64,000 nucleotides of DNA from assembly GCF_001411555.2 (NCBI RefSeq), contig NC_049916.1, forward strand, positions 1,426,001 through 1,490,000, read 5' to 3'. The stretch's first letter is position 1. Each line of letters opens with the position of its first letter. The DNA comes from Juglans regia. Lineage: Eukaryota > Streptophyta > Magnoliopsida > Fagales > Juglandaceae. Under the pieces are notes generated by a model. The model was not told the origin of the DNA and did no database searches. It worked only from the letters and a program-made list of their open reading frames with translations. The translations under genes and the position numbers were made by a program. Shown piece after piece: positions 42,696 to 53,652 of this stretch.

Positions 42696-45119
42696 CCCCC
42701 CCTCAAGATGAGAATGTATATTGATCATTCCCATCTTGCGGATCAGATGATGGAAATTGAGGGAACCAAGTGGTTTAGTTAGAATATCTGCCAGCTGATG
42801 TTTGGATGGGATGTGAATGATCTTGATCAAACCTTCTTGCAATTTTTCTCGGACCAAATGGCAGTCGAGTTGGATGTGCTTTGTTCTTTCATGTTGGACA
42901 GGGTTTGATGCAATGTCAGAAGCTGGTTTGCTGTCTGTATAAAGCAGAATAGCCTGTGGATGAGGGACCTTTAAGTCAGCTAGCAAGTAGATCAACCATT
43001 GTAGTTCACATGTGGTAGAGGCTAGAGCTCTGTATTCAGACTCAGCTGAGGATCGACTAACTGTTGGCTGTTTCTTTGATTTCCATGATATAAGAGAGTC
43101 ACCAAGAAACACTGTGAATCCAGTGATACTCTTTCTAGTGTCAATACAACCACCCCAATCACTATCTGAGTAGGCTTTTAGATGAAGAGGGGAATGTGCA
43201 GACAGAAATATACCTTGGCCTGGTGTTGCTTTGATATACCTGAGGACTCTTTCAGCAGCGTGAAGATGATTACTACTAGGATTAGCCATGAACTGGCTTA
43301 GTGCTTGGACTGAGTAGGATAAGTCAGGTCTAGTTATAGTGAGGTACAATAGCCTGCCCACTAATCTTCTGTATTGTGCAAGATCTGTCAAAGGTGGAGA
43401 TGAGCCATTTGCACTCAGTTTTAATGTAGACTCCATAGGAAATGCCACAGGTTTACAGCCTGAAAAACCACTATCTTGCAAGATATCTAAGGCATATTTT
43501 CGTTGGCATAAAGTTATGCCTTTGGTTGATCGAGCCACTTCTATCCCCAAGAAGTACTTTAGTTCTCCCAAGTCTTTTATAGTGAAAGAGTTGTGTAAGA
43601 ACCTTTTGACATTGACTATATCAGCAAGATTATTAGAAGCAAGAATCACATCATCAACATAAATCAAGAGTGCTATAAAACTGTTTGAATTATGCTTGAT
43701 GAATAGAGAGGAGTCAGACTTCCCTTGAATAAAACCAAATTGAAGTAGAGAAGATGACAATTTGGAAAACCATTGTCTTGAGGCCTGCTTTAGACCATAT
43801 AGGCTCTTTTTGAGTTTGCAAACTCTCGGATCAGTTGGTGAAGAATACCCTGGTGGTAGTTGCATATACACCTCTTCATTTAAATCTCCATGAAGAAAAG
43901 CATTGTTTACATCAAGTTGGTGTAAATGCCAATTCTTAATGGCAGCAATGGATAACAATGTTCTCACTGTTGTCATCTTAGCTACAGGTGAGAATGTGTC
44001 AAAATAATCAAGGCCTTCTTGTTGGGTGTAGCCTTTTGCTACTAATCTAGCCTTGTATCGATCAATTGTGCCATCAGCTTTGAACTTAACACGATATACC
44101 CATTTACATCCAATGGCAACCTTATTTGGAGGTAATATTGCAAGTTCCCATGTTTTATTTAATTCAAGAGCTTTGATCTCATTTAACATGGCTGCTTGCC
44201 AATGTGGAGAAGAATTGGCTTGTTTGAATGTCTTAGGCTCAAAAATAGATGATACAGCAGAAGTGAATGCTGCATGTCTAGGTGACAATTTATGTGTTGA
44301 AAGAAAATGAGCAAGAGGGTATGGCTTACCAGAAGAAGGAATGCAGCAGCTAGGAGATTTTTGAGATGTTGAAGTAGAGTGAGCCATATTACCACAATGA
44401 AAATGCTGCAAATATGAAGGAGGATTCCTTATTCTTTCAGATCTTCGAAGGTTTACATTTTCAAGATTAATCTGTGAAGTAATAGGTTCTGATGTTGGAA
44501 TAGCAGAAGAGAAATTTTGTGAAGTTATAGATTCTGGTACTTCAGAAAGCAATTGATTCTGTGAAGAAGGAGGTTCTGGAATTGCAGAATATGGATTTGG
44601 TGGATTAATGGGTACTGTGAAGTCATGTATTGGGGGAAAATCAGGAAAAACAAAAGGTGTGTGAGTAGAGTTTGGAAGAGAAGGAAAAATGTTCTCATGA
44701 AAAATGACATTTCTGGAAACAAAGATTTTAAGGGTAAGGAGATCAAGCACTTTGTATCCCTTGATATTTGGTGGATATCCAAGAAATAAGCATTTTGAGG
44801 CTCTTGGATGAAACTTACTTCGACTGGTATGGATTGTGCTGGCAAAACACAAACAGCCAAAGGCTTTAAGATAGTTATAGGCTGGAGATTTGTGAAAAAG
44901 GAGAGCATATGGTGTGTTATTATCTAGCACAGATGAGGGGGTTCGATTTATGAGATGTGTTGCTGTCAATACACACTCAGTCCAGTATGTTAAAGGCAGT
45001 TTAGATTGAAAAAGAAGGGCTCTAGCAACATTTAGCAAATGCTGATGTTTTCTCTCAACTCTACCATTTTGCTCAGGAGTTTCTACACATGATAGCTGAT
45101 GTATTATACCATTTTCTTG
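42558..45119 (-). CDS. copia element 4 pol, C-terminal part (integrase end, RT, RNase H)
   Basis: This is the continuous frame after the TAG at 45120-45122; the ORF's first Met is at 45038. It begins with the integrase Glu motif (NGRVERKHQH). It continues through RT (YKARLVAKGYTQQEGLDYFD, AFLHGDLNEEVYMQLPPGY, YVDDVILASNN) and RNase H (AYSDSDWGGCIDTRKSITGF, SRSSAESEYRALAS, TDSKPASDIA). The C-terminal tail (VHERTKHIQ.. to CKCDN) runs into the 3' LTR, ending at 42558. All RT and RNase H catalytic aspartates are present. Confidence 0.93.
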   Translation of the reverse strand, partial: QENGIIHQLSCVETPEQNGRVERKHQHLLNVARALLFQSKLPLTYWTECVLTATHLINRTPSSVLDNNTPYALLFHKSPAYNYLKAFGCLCFASTIHTSRSKFHPRASKCLFLGYPPNIKGYKVLDLLTLKIFVSRNVIFHENIFPSLPNSTHTPFVFPDFPPIHDFTVPINPPNPYSAIPEPPSSQNQLLSEVPESITSQNFSSAIPTSEPITSQINLENVNLRRSERIRNPPSYLQHFHCGNMAHSTSTSQKSPSCCIPSSGKPYPLAHFLSTHKLSPRHAAFTSAVSSIFEPKTFKQANSSPHWQAAMLNEIKALELNKTWELAILPPNKVAIGCKWVYRVKFKADGTIDRYKARLVAKGYTQQEGLDYFDTFSPVAKMTTVRTLLSIAAIKNWHLHQLDVNNAFLHGDLNEEVYMQLPPGYSSPTDPRVCKLKKSLYGLKQASRQWFSKLSSSLLQFGFIQGKSDSSLFIKHNSNSFIALLIYVDDVILASNNLADIVNVKRFLHNSFTIKDLGELKYFLGIEVARSTKGITLCQRKYALDILQDSGFSGCKPVAFPMESTLKLSANGSSPPLTDLAQYRRLVGRLLYLTITRPDLSYSVQALSQFMANPSSNHLHAAERVLRYIKATPGQGIFLSAHSPLHLKAYSDSDWGGCIDTRKSITGFTVFLGDSLISWKSKKQPTVSRSSAESEYRALASTTCELQWLIYLLADLKVPHPQAILLYTDSKPASDIASNPVQHERTKHIQLDCHLVREKLQEGLIKIIHIPSKHQLADILTKPLGSLNFHHLIRKMGMINIHSHLEGGCWNIQTHIEALELKSKEAKQKSEVRLQNEIIPNNSEIKSKCKCDN

Positions 45120-47114
45120 CTAAAAGGAAGGCATATTGAATTCTTGGCCATTGTCTGTTCTAAAAGTTTGTATTTGAGAATCAAATTGAGTTTGAACATA
45201 TGTAATGAAGTTGGCTAGTAAAACTCGAGTTTCTGATTTTGCTTTCATAAGAAAAAGCCAAGTAAAACGTGTATGATCATCCACAATAGTAAGAAAGAAT
45301 TTATGGCCAGAATGTGAGATAGTGGAAAAAGGACCCCAAATATCACAATGTACTAACTGAAAAGCTTTATTTGAATTGCTTTGTGATACAGGAAAAGACA
45401 GCTTCTTTTGTTTTGCTAGAGGGCAGATCTCACAAACATGTTTGTGAGATGTTTTTACAGAAGGATCAATAGAACTAATGAGTTTAAGTTTGGCAGAAGA
45501 TAAATGTCCCAACCGAAAATGCCATATGTTAGGACTAATAGTAGATGTGTTAGCCAAGAAAGAGCTGTTTGAACCAGGAATTTCCTTTTGTGTAGCAGCA
45601 GAAAGATTGATGAGGTGATACAGGCCATTTCTGACTTCAGCAAGCCCAATCATCCTCCATTTGCTGAGGTCCTGCAATACACATTTAGATTGAAAGAAAA
45701 ACAAGGCAACAGAATTTTCTTTAGTCAACCTAGAAGCAGAAATGAGATTGACATGAAAAGAAGGAACATAAAGGGCATTGTGTAAAGTTAAATCAGGTGA
45801 GATTTTAACAGTACCAGTAAAAATGATGGGAACTGAATGACCATTTGGTAAATGGACTGAAGAGGGTTTGTTTGGGATTTTTATAGACGTGAACAGATGA
45901 GGAGAACAGATCATGTGATCTGTTGCTCCAGTATCTAATATCCAAGAAGAGATGTGATTTAAGGAGGCATTAGCTAAACAAAAGATGGAGTTATTACCTG
46001 ATGTAGAGGCAGTGTTAACTGCAGGATTAGGATTGGTAGAAGAAGTGGATAGACTATTGGCAAGAGTGATCAAATTCTGTATTTGCTCTTGAGAAAAAAA
46101 CATTGTTGGGTTATTTAAGTTTTGCTCCATAGAAGATGCCATGTTTGCATTGGACAATCGTGTGGAATTAATTCTCTTTCCTCGAGGCCCTTTCCAACCT
46201 GGTGGATAACCTATAAGCTGAAAACATTTATCTACAAGATGTCCAGAGAATCCACAATGGGAACAAATGACATCTGATTTGCCTTTGACTTTGCTGAACT
46301 TAACAGCATTTGAATATGTTTGTGTAGATGGTTGTGCAGCAGCCATAGCATGAGAATCAAGGGGAATATGCACTGCATTAGTTAAGGAACGTTGGCTCTC
46401 TTCTTGTATCAATAAAGAGAAAACTTTTCCCATTGATGGTAATGGAGAAAGAAGCAATAGCTGGCTTCGAATTGCTGAGAAAGAATCATGCAGACCAATC
46501 AAGAATTTCATGATATAGTCAGCTTCTTGTTGATCAGCAAGATTCTTCAATACTGCACAGGTACATTTTTCCAAAAATCCACAATTACAAGTTGGAAGGG
46601 GACGATAACTAATGTGTTCATCCCATAGTGCTTTGAAAGCACTAAAATACTCAGTGACTGAATTTGAGCCTTGAGAGATAGAACTTAAGGATTTCTCTAA
46701 GGCAAATACTCTTGGAACATCACTACGCAGGTATCGAATCTTTAACTCATTCCAGATGTCAGCAGCACTATTGAAATAAAGAAGACTACCTCGAATATCC
46801 TTTGCAATGGAATTCATTAGCCAAGAAAGCACAAGATTGTTGGCTCGCAACCAAGCAATCTTAAGTCGAGAGTTAGTAGAATTAGGCTGAGGCAAACTCC
46901 CATCGATGAAGGCAACTTTGTTCTTGACTGTGAGAGCAATTGTGATGGACCGACTCCAAGCCACATAGTTATCACCAGAAAATATTTCAGATACAAGAAG
47001 GGCTCCAGGATTATCAGATGGATGCAAGTAGTAGTGACTTGAGGAATCATCAGATGGATTCCCCAAAGGAAAAGAAGAATTTTCAGAGAAATTATTATTA
47101 GAGGATTCTGCCAT
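45120..47114 (-). CDS. copia element 4 gag-protease-integrase (664 aa, ends at TAG)
   Basis: It starts at ATG 47114, 67 bases inside the primer site. Gag occupies about 1-260 (GDNYVAWSRSITIAL). The zinc knuckle CSHCGFSGHLVDKC lies near residue 283, the protease DTGAT at Asp 394, and the pre-integrase WHFRLGHLSSAK..CEICPLAKQ follows. The first two integrase Asp motifs are VHCDIWGPF and FRTDNGQEF. A TAG then separates these from the catalytic Glu in the next segment. Relatives have an aromatic codon there, so this looks like a point nonsense mutation. Confidence 0.93.
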   Translation of the reverse strand: MAESSNNNFSENSSFPLGNPSDDSSSHYYLHPSDNPGALLVSEIFSGDNYVAWSRSITIALTVKNKVAFIDGSLPQPNSTNSRLKIAWLRANNLVLSWLMNSIAKDIRGSLLYFNSAADIWNELKIRYLRSDVPRVFALEKSLSSISQGSNSVTEYFSAFKALWDEHISYRPLPTCNCGFLEKCTCAVLKNLADQQEADYIMKFLIGLHDSFSAIRSQLLLLSPLPSMGKVFSLLIQEESQRSLTNAVHIPLDSHAMAAAQPSTQTYSNAVKFSKVKGKSDVICSHCGFSGHLVDKCFQLIGYPPGWKGPRGKRINSTRLSNANMASSMEQNLNNPTMFFSQEQIQNLITLANSLSTSSTNPNPAVNTASTSGNNSIFCLANASLNHISSWILDTGATDHMICSPHLFTSIKIPNKPSSVHLPNGHSVPIIFTGTVKISPDLTLHNALYVPSFHVNLISASRLTKENSVALFFFQSKCVLQDLSKWRMIGLAEVRNGLYHLINLSAATQKEIPGSNSSFLANTSTISPNIWHFRLGHLSSAKLKLISSIDPSVKTSHKHVCEICPLAKQKKLSFPVSQSNSNKAFQLVHCDIWGPFSTISHSGHKFFLTIVDDHTRFTWLFLMKAKSETRVLLANFITYVQTQFDSQIQTFRTDNGQEFNMPSF

Positions 47115-47180
47115 AGAAGCATAAGAAACAAAAGCAAGAATTGTAAAAGAAAAATCAAGAGGGCAGCGGAATGTTTATGG

Positions 47181-47192
47181 GCTCTGATACCA
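47181..47192 (-). other. Primer-binding site, copia element 4
   Basis: The minus strand reads TGGTATCAGAGC exactly, directly inside the 5' LTR. Confidence 0.95.
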
Positions 47193-47528
47193 TGTAAAAT
47201 CTGTAACTTCAAGATTGAGAAGAACAGAGAACTTGAAATGTAAACTAAAAATTGAGAACAAAACTTCAATGTGAATTTATTATTCTGCAGAAATTGCATG
47301 CATAATACTTTTACAACCTTTCTATTTATAGACACGTATACTAACTAACTTCACTTTACAGAAACAGAAGATATTCACTTAACATTCTAACTAATTATCA
47401 CATTTGCATTTGGATTTAATTTCACTATTATTTGGAATTATCTCATTTTGCAATCTGACTTCACTTTTCTGTTTAGCTTCTTTTGACTTCAACTCCAAAG
47501 CTTCAATATGAGTTTGTATATTCCAACA
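47193..47528 (-). repeat. 5' LTR of copia element 4
   Basis: 336 bp. It differs from the 3' LTR only at ACAAAACTTC/ACAAAAATTC and AACAGAAG/AACAAAAG. The minus-strand TATA-like TCTATAAATAG lies near 47325-47335. Confidence 0.95.
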
Positions 47529-47824
47529 GCTTCAATGAATATAACTAAATAAATTAAAGCATCCGCATCTCAAATGTACAAATCATGATCAGGTCGGGCG
47601 GCTCATAAGGGCCATAACAACCAATGTAATCCGGAAGGCTCGACAATTCATGAATCCAGAAAGCTACAAGAATATGATGATGATCCGACCCAAAGGTTTT
47701 GTAGTGATGAAAGCTGGATTCAATCTCTTTCTTTATCTCGATGCCAGTCATGTATATTAATTTCATGATCAGTTATTATCATCTGGATTTTATAATTAAT
47801 TACTGAAATATTAATGGTATATAT

Positions 47825-48090
47825 CACTACAAGAAAAAATGTCTATTGCAGCAATTTTTTGTCTGCTGGAAATAATATCGCCGTAATAAGCAATTATTCA
47901 CTGTGATTTTTGGGTCGACGCTGCTTCAAAGGGGCGCGTTTTTAATTTTATCTTTTACAGCGATTTTAAACACATTTGCGGCGCATAAAATTTGCTGCAA
48001 ATATGTTTGATTTTATGTTGCGATTTTAATGATAACTGCGGCAAATTTAATTGCCGCAAAAGGTAAAAACCTTATGCCGACGCACAATTT
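47825..48090 (+). repeat. CACTA left terminus and subterminal repeats
   Basis: After the terminal repeat come TGCAGCAATTTTTT, TGCGGCGCATAAAATTTGCTGC, TGCGGCAAATTTAATTGCCGCA and related words, many forming short inverted pairs. In this transposon class such repeats bind the TNPA-type protein. Confidence 0.85.
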
Positions 48091-49269
48091 CACTGCAATA
48101 GTCATTTTAGAACACACGGCGCCAAAACCCTAGAAAATTATTACATTTCTCCCCAAATCCCGATTTCACATTCGTCGTCCCCAACTTTCATCTTCTCCAT
48201 TTCTCACTAGCTGCAGATTACTTACCTCCCACTCAAAATTTCCTCTAATCAACTTCCACCGAATGAAACCACTAACATCGGCACTGCTCCAGTCCAGTGA
48301 TTCGAGCGTAAGCAATGTACGCGACTCCACCCCATCGAAAACCCACTAATCGGCATCTTCATCAGTTTATGCAGAGTCGACACCAGTGAAACAAGTCCCA
48401 TTTTTTTGCACCCTAAGGCTTTGTTCTTCATCATCGTCGACCCTTTTCCGAATCAAAGTGGGTTGGAGTCGATTTTTCATCCCATTCATCTCCTGATCCA
48501 CACAGCTGGAGTCGATTTCCCAAGGTAATTTACTCTGTTCTATGTCTTCATGGTTCTTAATGAAATCGTTTGGGTCAAGTAGAAATGGGGGTGTTTCGCT
48601 ATAATATTTATGCTTAGGTTTTCCTTTTGCACACACATTTGACAATCCCGAGCGGGAGGAAGTGTTTCATCATGTTTCTCAGGAATATTAATTTTTGTAT
48701 GGCTTTCTTTGACTCTGGCAAACTTTAGAATGCTTGGGTAACGGGCACAACAAATTAAACCCAATGATGTTGTTTTTTTAGTTATTAAAATAGCATTAGC
48801 ATCTTATGCCTGCATGGAATGGGTTAAAATTTCCAACATTTGGTTGGATGATGGATGATGAATTGTTGATCAAGTTTCTTATATTTAATTGATGAGTATA
48901 GGAATCCAAATACATGGACCACTTGTGTTTGCATCAGATTACATATTGATCTGGCTAATTCACATTGTTTTTTCCCCCAATGACCCACGTTCAAAATAAT
49001 TGGAACAGAGTTTGGGGACCCATGAACACTAATTGGTTTACAAGTTATCTACTGATCTTTTCTAGACATGGGTCTGGAATGTCTCAATCCACTGTGAAGG
49101 CTGCAAAAGAAAAGTAAAAAAGGTTCTAAAAAACATTGATATGCTACTCCAAAACCTAGTATTAATTCTTTGCAATATTTTTTCATATTTTCTGATAATG
49201 GGAATTATATATGGTTATGGTTTTCCCCCAAAAAAAAGGGTGTGCTTCATTTATACTCATTCCATTCCT

Positions 49270-49317
49270 TTAATTTTTATTCATTTCTACTTATAAGTAC
49301 AAATGAATAAAAATTAA
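49270..49317. repeat. 48-bp near-perfect palindrome
   Basis: The arms are TTAATTTTTATTCATTT and AAATGAATAAAAATTAA. The centre TACTTATAAGTA is itself palindromic. The only mispair is C against C at 49287/49300. It would extrude as a cruciform and may be a tiny foldback element. Confidence 0.9.
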
Positions 49318-49693
49318 GGTGTGATTAGCTAGTTGATAAGGTGGAACTCCATGGTAACCTTAGTACTACCACTACCTTCGGAACATTAGCTAGCTATGAA
49401 AGTGATAATATTGCACTTTAATCTTTTTAAGAATCTTTTCCTAATTGCAAGCATGTCTAGAATCTATTATCTCAATGATATGGAGTAATGCACCTTCTAG
49501 AGAGGAAATCGACCATCTGAAGGGTGAAGTTGATGCTTGAGTTACGTGTGAGCTTCTCCATATTTTTTTTTGAACAAGTACACATTATCAATCTTTGATA
49601 TAAACAATATTAAAGAGTACTACAGATAAATATAAAACGCAAAAAGGTGAACGTAGGTGTATGTCTCTATTTCTTATAGATAATAAATGATTA

Positions 49694-49825
49694 AGGGGCC
49701 CGTTTAGATTGTGAGATAAGATGAGATGATTTATCAATAGGATAAACGATAATTAGTTGAAATTAGATAAGATGAGATGAAACGAGGTTTTATCTCACCT
49801 TTGTACGTATTCAAACGGGCCCTAA
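49694..49825. mobile_element. hAT-type MITE
   Basis: The ends GGGGCCCGTTTAGATT and TTCAAACGGGCCCTA form an inverted repeat of about 11 bp around GGGCCCGTTT. The interior is GATAAGATGAGATGA-rich and non-coding. No certain 8-bp target duplication could be read. Confidence 0.6.
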
Positions 49826-50439
49826 AATCTCTTATATTAATTATGATCTAATTGGTTGTGAACTTCAGTTTTTAGCATACAAGCTTGAGTTTTGTAGTTT
49901 CTATATATGGATTGATAACATTTTTCAAAGGTTTCCCTCTGCATAAGAAGGACTTGAATTAATTTCTACTTTAACTTTGAATGTTTTTTGTTATTGGAGT
50001 ATTTATATCTAATAAATTAGATCAGTCTACATGAGAGAGGCTGCTCGAAATTATAAAATATGCAATTTCAATAAAGTTGAGAACTGAGCTAAAGACTATA
50101 AGGGAAAAAATGGTCTATTATGAAGTAGAGTAATGTTAGAAACAAGTCTAGAATGCGTGAAAATTTCATGCAATTCCTTTGAAAAACAAAAACCCACCAT
50201 AAAAATAAAGTAAGATTTTTCAAGGTGAGTCCTGAGTAAGTGATATTCTGAGTGCAATTCATTTTGAAAAAAAAAAAACCCATGTAGAATTATATGTGCT
50301 GACTCAATGTATTTGATATCCTGAGTGAAATGCATGCGATTCAAGTGTGAGTAGTTGAACCAAGGTACTCGTTTAGTATGTTTGAAGTTATAGTGTTGGA
50401 AGGCTTTTGGCTTCCGCAGGAGTCAGGGAAGTTGCATAC

Positions 50440-50579
50440 CTTGCAGATGAGGATTTCGGCCAATGCTATTTCCAAATTGTATTTAAACTCTGGATCATTC
50501 TTATAGACTTTTAGTGCCTTTTTCAATATTTTCTCTGCCTCATCACCTTCTCTGATCTCAATAGCAATAGTGCCTTCAT
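50440..50579 (-). pseudogene. Captured host exon (TPR-like) inside the CACTA element
   Basis: On the minus strand an acceptor (ATGATTGTAG) is followed by 140 bp of open frame encoding EGTIAIEIREGDEAEKILKK and ALKVYKNDPEFKYNLEIALA, then EILICK, and a perfect donor AAG/GTATGC. The helical pattern with A..L.K.DPEF.YN resembles one and a half tetratricopeptide repeats. It is not part of any CACTA gene and is antisense to the transposase. This is best explained as transduplication of a host gene fragment, intron edges included. Parent gene unknown. Confidence 0.6.
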
Positions 50580-50612
50580 CTACAATCATGATAACTGAGA
50601 GAATATAGTACA

Positions 50613-50614
50613 CG

Positions 50615-50651
<37 letters not shown>
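50613..50651. repeat. TA microsatellite
   Basis: About 19 TA units within the CACTA element. Similar TA tracts lie at 11323-11340, 24089-24114, 38797-38814, 57208-57230 and 58117-58150. Confidence 0.9.
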
Positions 50652-50655
<4 letters not shown>

Positions 50656-51490
50656 ATTAACTATTGTGGATTAGTACTGGTTAATGATGCTACTAGTAAA
50701 GTCAAAATGTATGTGTATGGTTAGTCAAGCTTGTTTCTTTACTATACAATCCATTAGAAGAAATGGGTCTAGTCATGTCTCCAAGTCAATATAATGAAAG
50801 GTTTTAGTCAACCAGGTTCATGTAGAGAATTAATTGTACTCTTTTTCCTCTTTTGCTTTTTTGGGCAGCATGAGTGTTTGCATTCATCCCTAAATTGTTG
50901 TTTGGGATTATATGGAATTGTAAAACTATTGTTTTACTGCCATTTGGGGCTGACAGCCACCCTTGATCAGCCTACCCTACCACTTGGACTAATTAAGTGA
51001 TCACCCTTCTAATTATTCAATTCATCTTCTTTTGTTCATGTTTTGGTACGATAATAATGCTCATTAACTGAAGCAATTAGTAAGGTAATTTGGATATTCT
51101 TCATAGTATGCAATAACTTTGTTCCCTATGAGGACAAATTAAACCATGAAGAGTTCAATCAATTGCTGAAAATTGTTTTAGCATGAAAGTCACATCTATG
51201 TTTGATTAACCATGACAACTTTATAGCTGTTTTTTGCTTATTTAAGTATAGGATACACTTCTTTTAATTTTTTCTCGTACTTCAACGACAAGTATATGTT
51301 ACTGATAGTTGATGACCTTGCCACTTTTCGTACGCGAATAAATCTCAGTGCATAGGTGATTTTTTTTGCACCTCATAAATCCCTCTTTACACTTTCTTAT
51401 CCCATATGTACGTAGAACATATGGGATAACCTCTCATATCATCGTTCACCTAGTCGAGTAAAGAATTTGACGATTCTTCTTTTTATTTAG

Positions 51491-53648
51491 ATGGACAAAA
51501 GCTGGATGAATGTGGGTGATAGACTTGTCTCACCTACATATGCTGAAGGGGTTAAGAATTTCCTCACGATGGCACGAAACCATTCCATGGGAAGTGATCG
51601 CATTCGGTGTCCTTGTCGTATATGCTGTAATAACCTCTTCTTGCCTATATTTGAGGTGGAGACTCACTTGTTCATAAAAGGAATCAATCCAAATTACACC
51701 CAGTGGATATTTCATGGGGAGGAGGAAACACTCCCCATCATTGACGATGGCACTGATTCTGGGGTTGGAGTTGAAGATGCATACATTGATCACATGGACC
51801 TTTTGTTAGATGACATACGTGTTGGCACATTCAGAGATGCTCCTGAAGACAACACTACATCGCCAACTCAACCATCAATACCACAACCTCCCCAAACTCA
51901 ACTTTTGACCAACTATTAGAGGATGCTCGACGTCCTCTTTTTTTACGGTTGCACTAAATTCTCAAAGCTCTCATTCGTCGTGAAGTTGTTACACATTAAA
52001 ACGCTCAATGGGTGGTCAATTAAGTCTTTTCATATGCTTATTAGCCTTCTGCATTCTTCCTTTCCTGATGCTAACTTGCCTAGTTCATATGAGAAGGCAA
52101 GGTCATTGGAGCAAGGTTTAAGTTTCAACTACAACAAAATTCACGCATGCCCCAACGACTGCATTTTATTCTGGAAGGAATATGCTAATCTTAATGAGTG
52201 CCCTATATGTAAGGCTTCGCGTTGGATGCCAAATACATGTGGGTCACGAGTGATCCCACAAAAAGTGCTTTGACATTTTTCTTTGAAGCCAAGATTGCAG
52301 CGTCTCTTTGTGACAAACAAGATAGCATGTGATATGACATGGCATGAGAAGCAGCGGGTACCCGATGACACTAGTATGAGACATCCTGCTGACTCTAAGT
52401 CTTGGAAGACATTTGATCAAGCTCATTGTTGGTTTCCTAGGGATGCTCACAATATTAGGCTCGGTTTGGCAAGCGATGGCTTCAATCCATTCAACAACCT
52501 GGCAAAGCCGTAGAGCATTTGGCCAGTGATTCTTATCCCGTATAACTTGCTGCCATGGTTATGCATGAAAGACCAATTCTTCATGACATCACTCATTATC
52601 CCTGGCCCAAAATCACCAAGGAATGACATTGATGTGTATTTGCAGCCATTAATTGATGAGTTGCTTGAACTCTGGGAATATGGGGTACCTACATATGAAG
52701 CTTCCACTAAGGAAATGTTCATGTTACATGCTGTGTTATTATGGACAATTAATGACTTCCCTGCATATGGGAATCTTTCAAGATGGTCAACAAAAGGGAA
52801 ATAGGCACGTCCCTCTTGCAATGCAAGCACAGATTCCAATTGGTTGAAGTATGGCAGAAAACAGTGTTATATGGGACATCGACGTCTCTTACCGGTAGGT
52901 CACATTTGGTGGACGAGAAAATGGTTATTCGACGGCAGAGAAGATCAACGCATGCCACCAAATTGGGTTGAAGGAGAGGGTCTTTTAACTCAACTACAAA
53001 TGCTTGGAGATGTCCAATTTGGAAAAAGAAGTAGGAAGAGAAAACGCACTGCAGATGGGTTGAACTGGACAAACAGAAGCATCTTCTTCAAGCTACCTTA
53101 TTGGTCAATGTTGCGGCTTCAACATAATTTAGATGTTATGCATATTGAGAAGAACATCTCCGATAGCATATTGGGCACTTTAATGGATATTCCTGACAAA
53201 ACAAAAGATAACATAAATTCTCGGCGTGACCTGGAGAACTTGGGCTTCCGAAAAGAATTACATCTTAATCGTGAAGGTAGACGTGTTACGATGCTACGTG
53301 CATCATACACATTACATGGAGATGAAAGGAACAAATTCTGTCAGTGGCTCGCAGAGGTTAAATTTTCAGATGGGTTTGCTACCAATGTCACGCATTGTGT
53401 TTCTGTACGTGATTGCAAAATCTCTGGGCTCAAAAGCCATGACTATCATGTTTTCTTGCAACGACTGCTTCCTATTGATGTTGGGGTTCTTAAGGACTGA
53501 TATTGCACTGGCTTTGACTGAACTTAGCAGTTTCTTCAAAGAGTTGTGTGCCCGAATACTAGATGTGAATTGCTTATCCCAACTTCAACTTGATATCGTC
53601 ACCATTCTATGCAAATTGGAGATGATATTCCCTCCTTCTTTTTTTTGA
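51491..53648 (+). pseudogene. CACTA transposase (Transpos_assoc + TNP2), disrupted
   Basis: Starting at ATG 51491, MDKSWMNVGDRLVSPTYAEG to CPCRICCN and THLFIKGINPNYTQWIFHGE form the transposase-associated zinc-binding domain. Then, through frameshifts near 51890 and 51945, the TNP2 domain follows: GCTKFSKLSFVVKLLHIKTL, HACPNDCILFWKEY, KPRLQRLF, SDGFNPFNNLAK, GPKSPRNDIDVYLQPLIDEL, LDVMHIEKNISDSILGTLMD and, at the end, SFFKELCARIL. In-frame stops lie at 52271, 52511 and 52802, with frameshifts after 52804 and near 53498. This is the catalytic RNase H-fold transposase of En/Spm elements, here non-functional. Confidence 0.9.
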
Positions 53649-53652
53649 TATT

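Larger units (their letters stand above)
42360..47528 (-). mobile_element. Nearly intact Ty1/copia element 4 with TSD GCTTC
   Basis: A 5,169-bp minus-strand element. Its LTRs (42360-42695 and 47193-47528) are each 336 bp and differ at two positions. Target duplication GCTTC lies at 42355-42359 and 47529-47533. The primer site is exact and the polypurine tract is visible. The polyprotein is open except for one TAG inside integrase. It is inserted at the junction between the CNGC copy 2 flank and copy 3. Short LTRs and the RNase H motifs suggest an Ale/Retrofit-type lineage, but this is uncertain. Confidence 0.96.
48091..50439. other. CACTA 5' non-coding region
   Basis: No transposase ORF is present here. 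A C/T-rich stretch (48130-48250) may be the transposase promoter or leader. It also holds a near-perfect palindrome (49270-49317) and a small hAT-type MITE (49694-49825). Confidence 0.5.

Noticed and set aside
53226..53648. 140-aa ORF overlapping the TNP2 frame as a separate gene
   Set aside because: Its first part is an out-of-frame reading of TNP2. Only its end (from about 53500) is the true continuation of the transposase after a frameshift.
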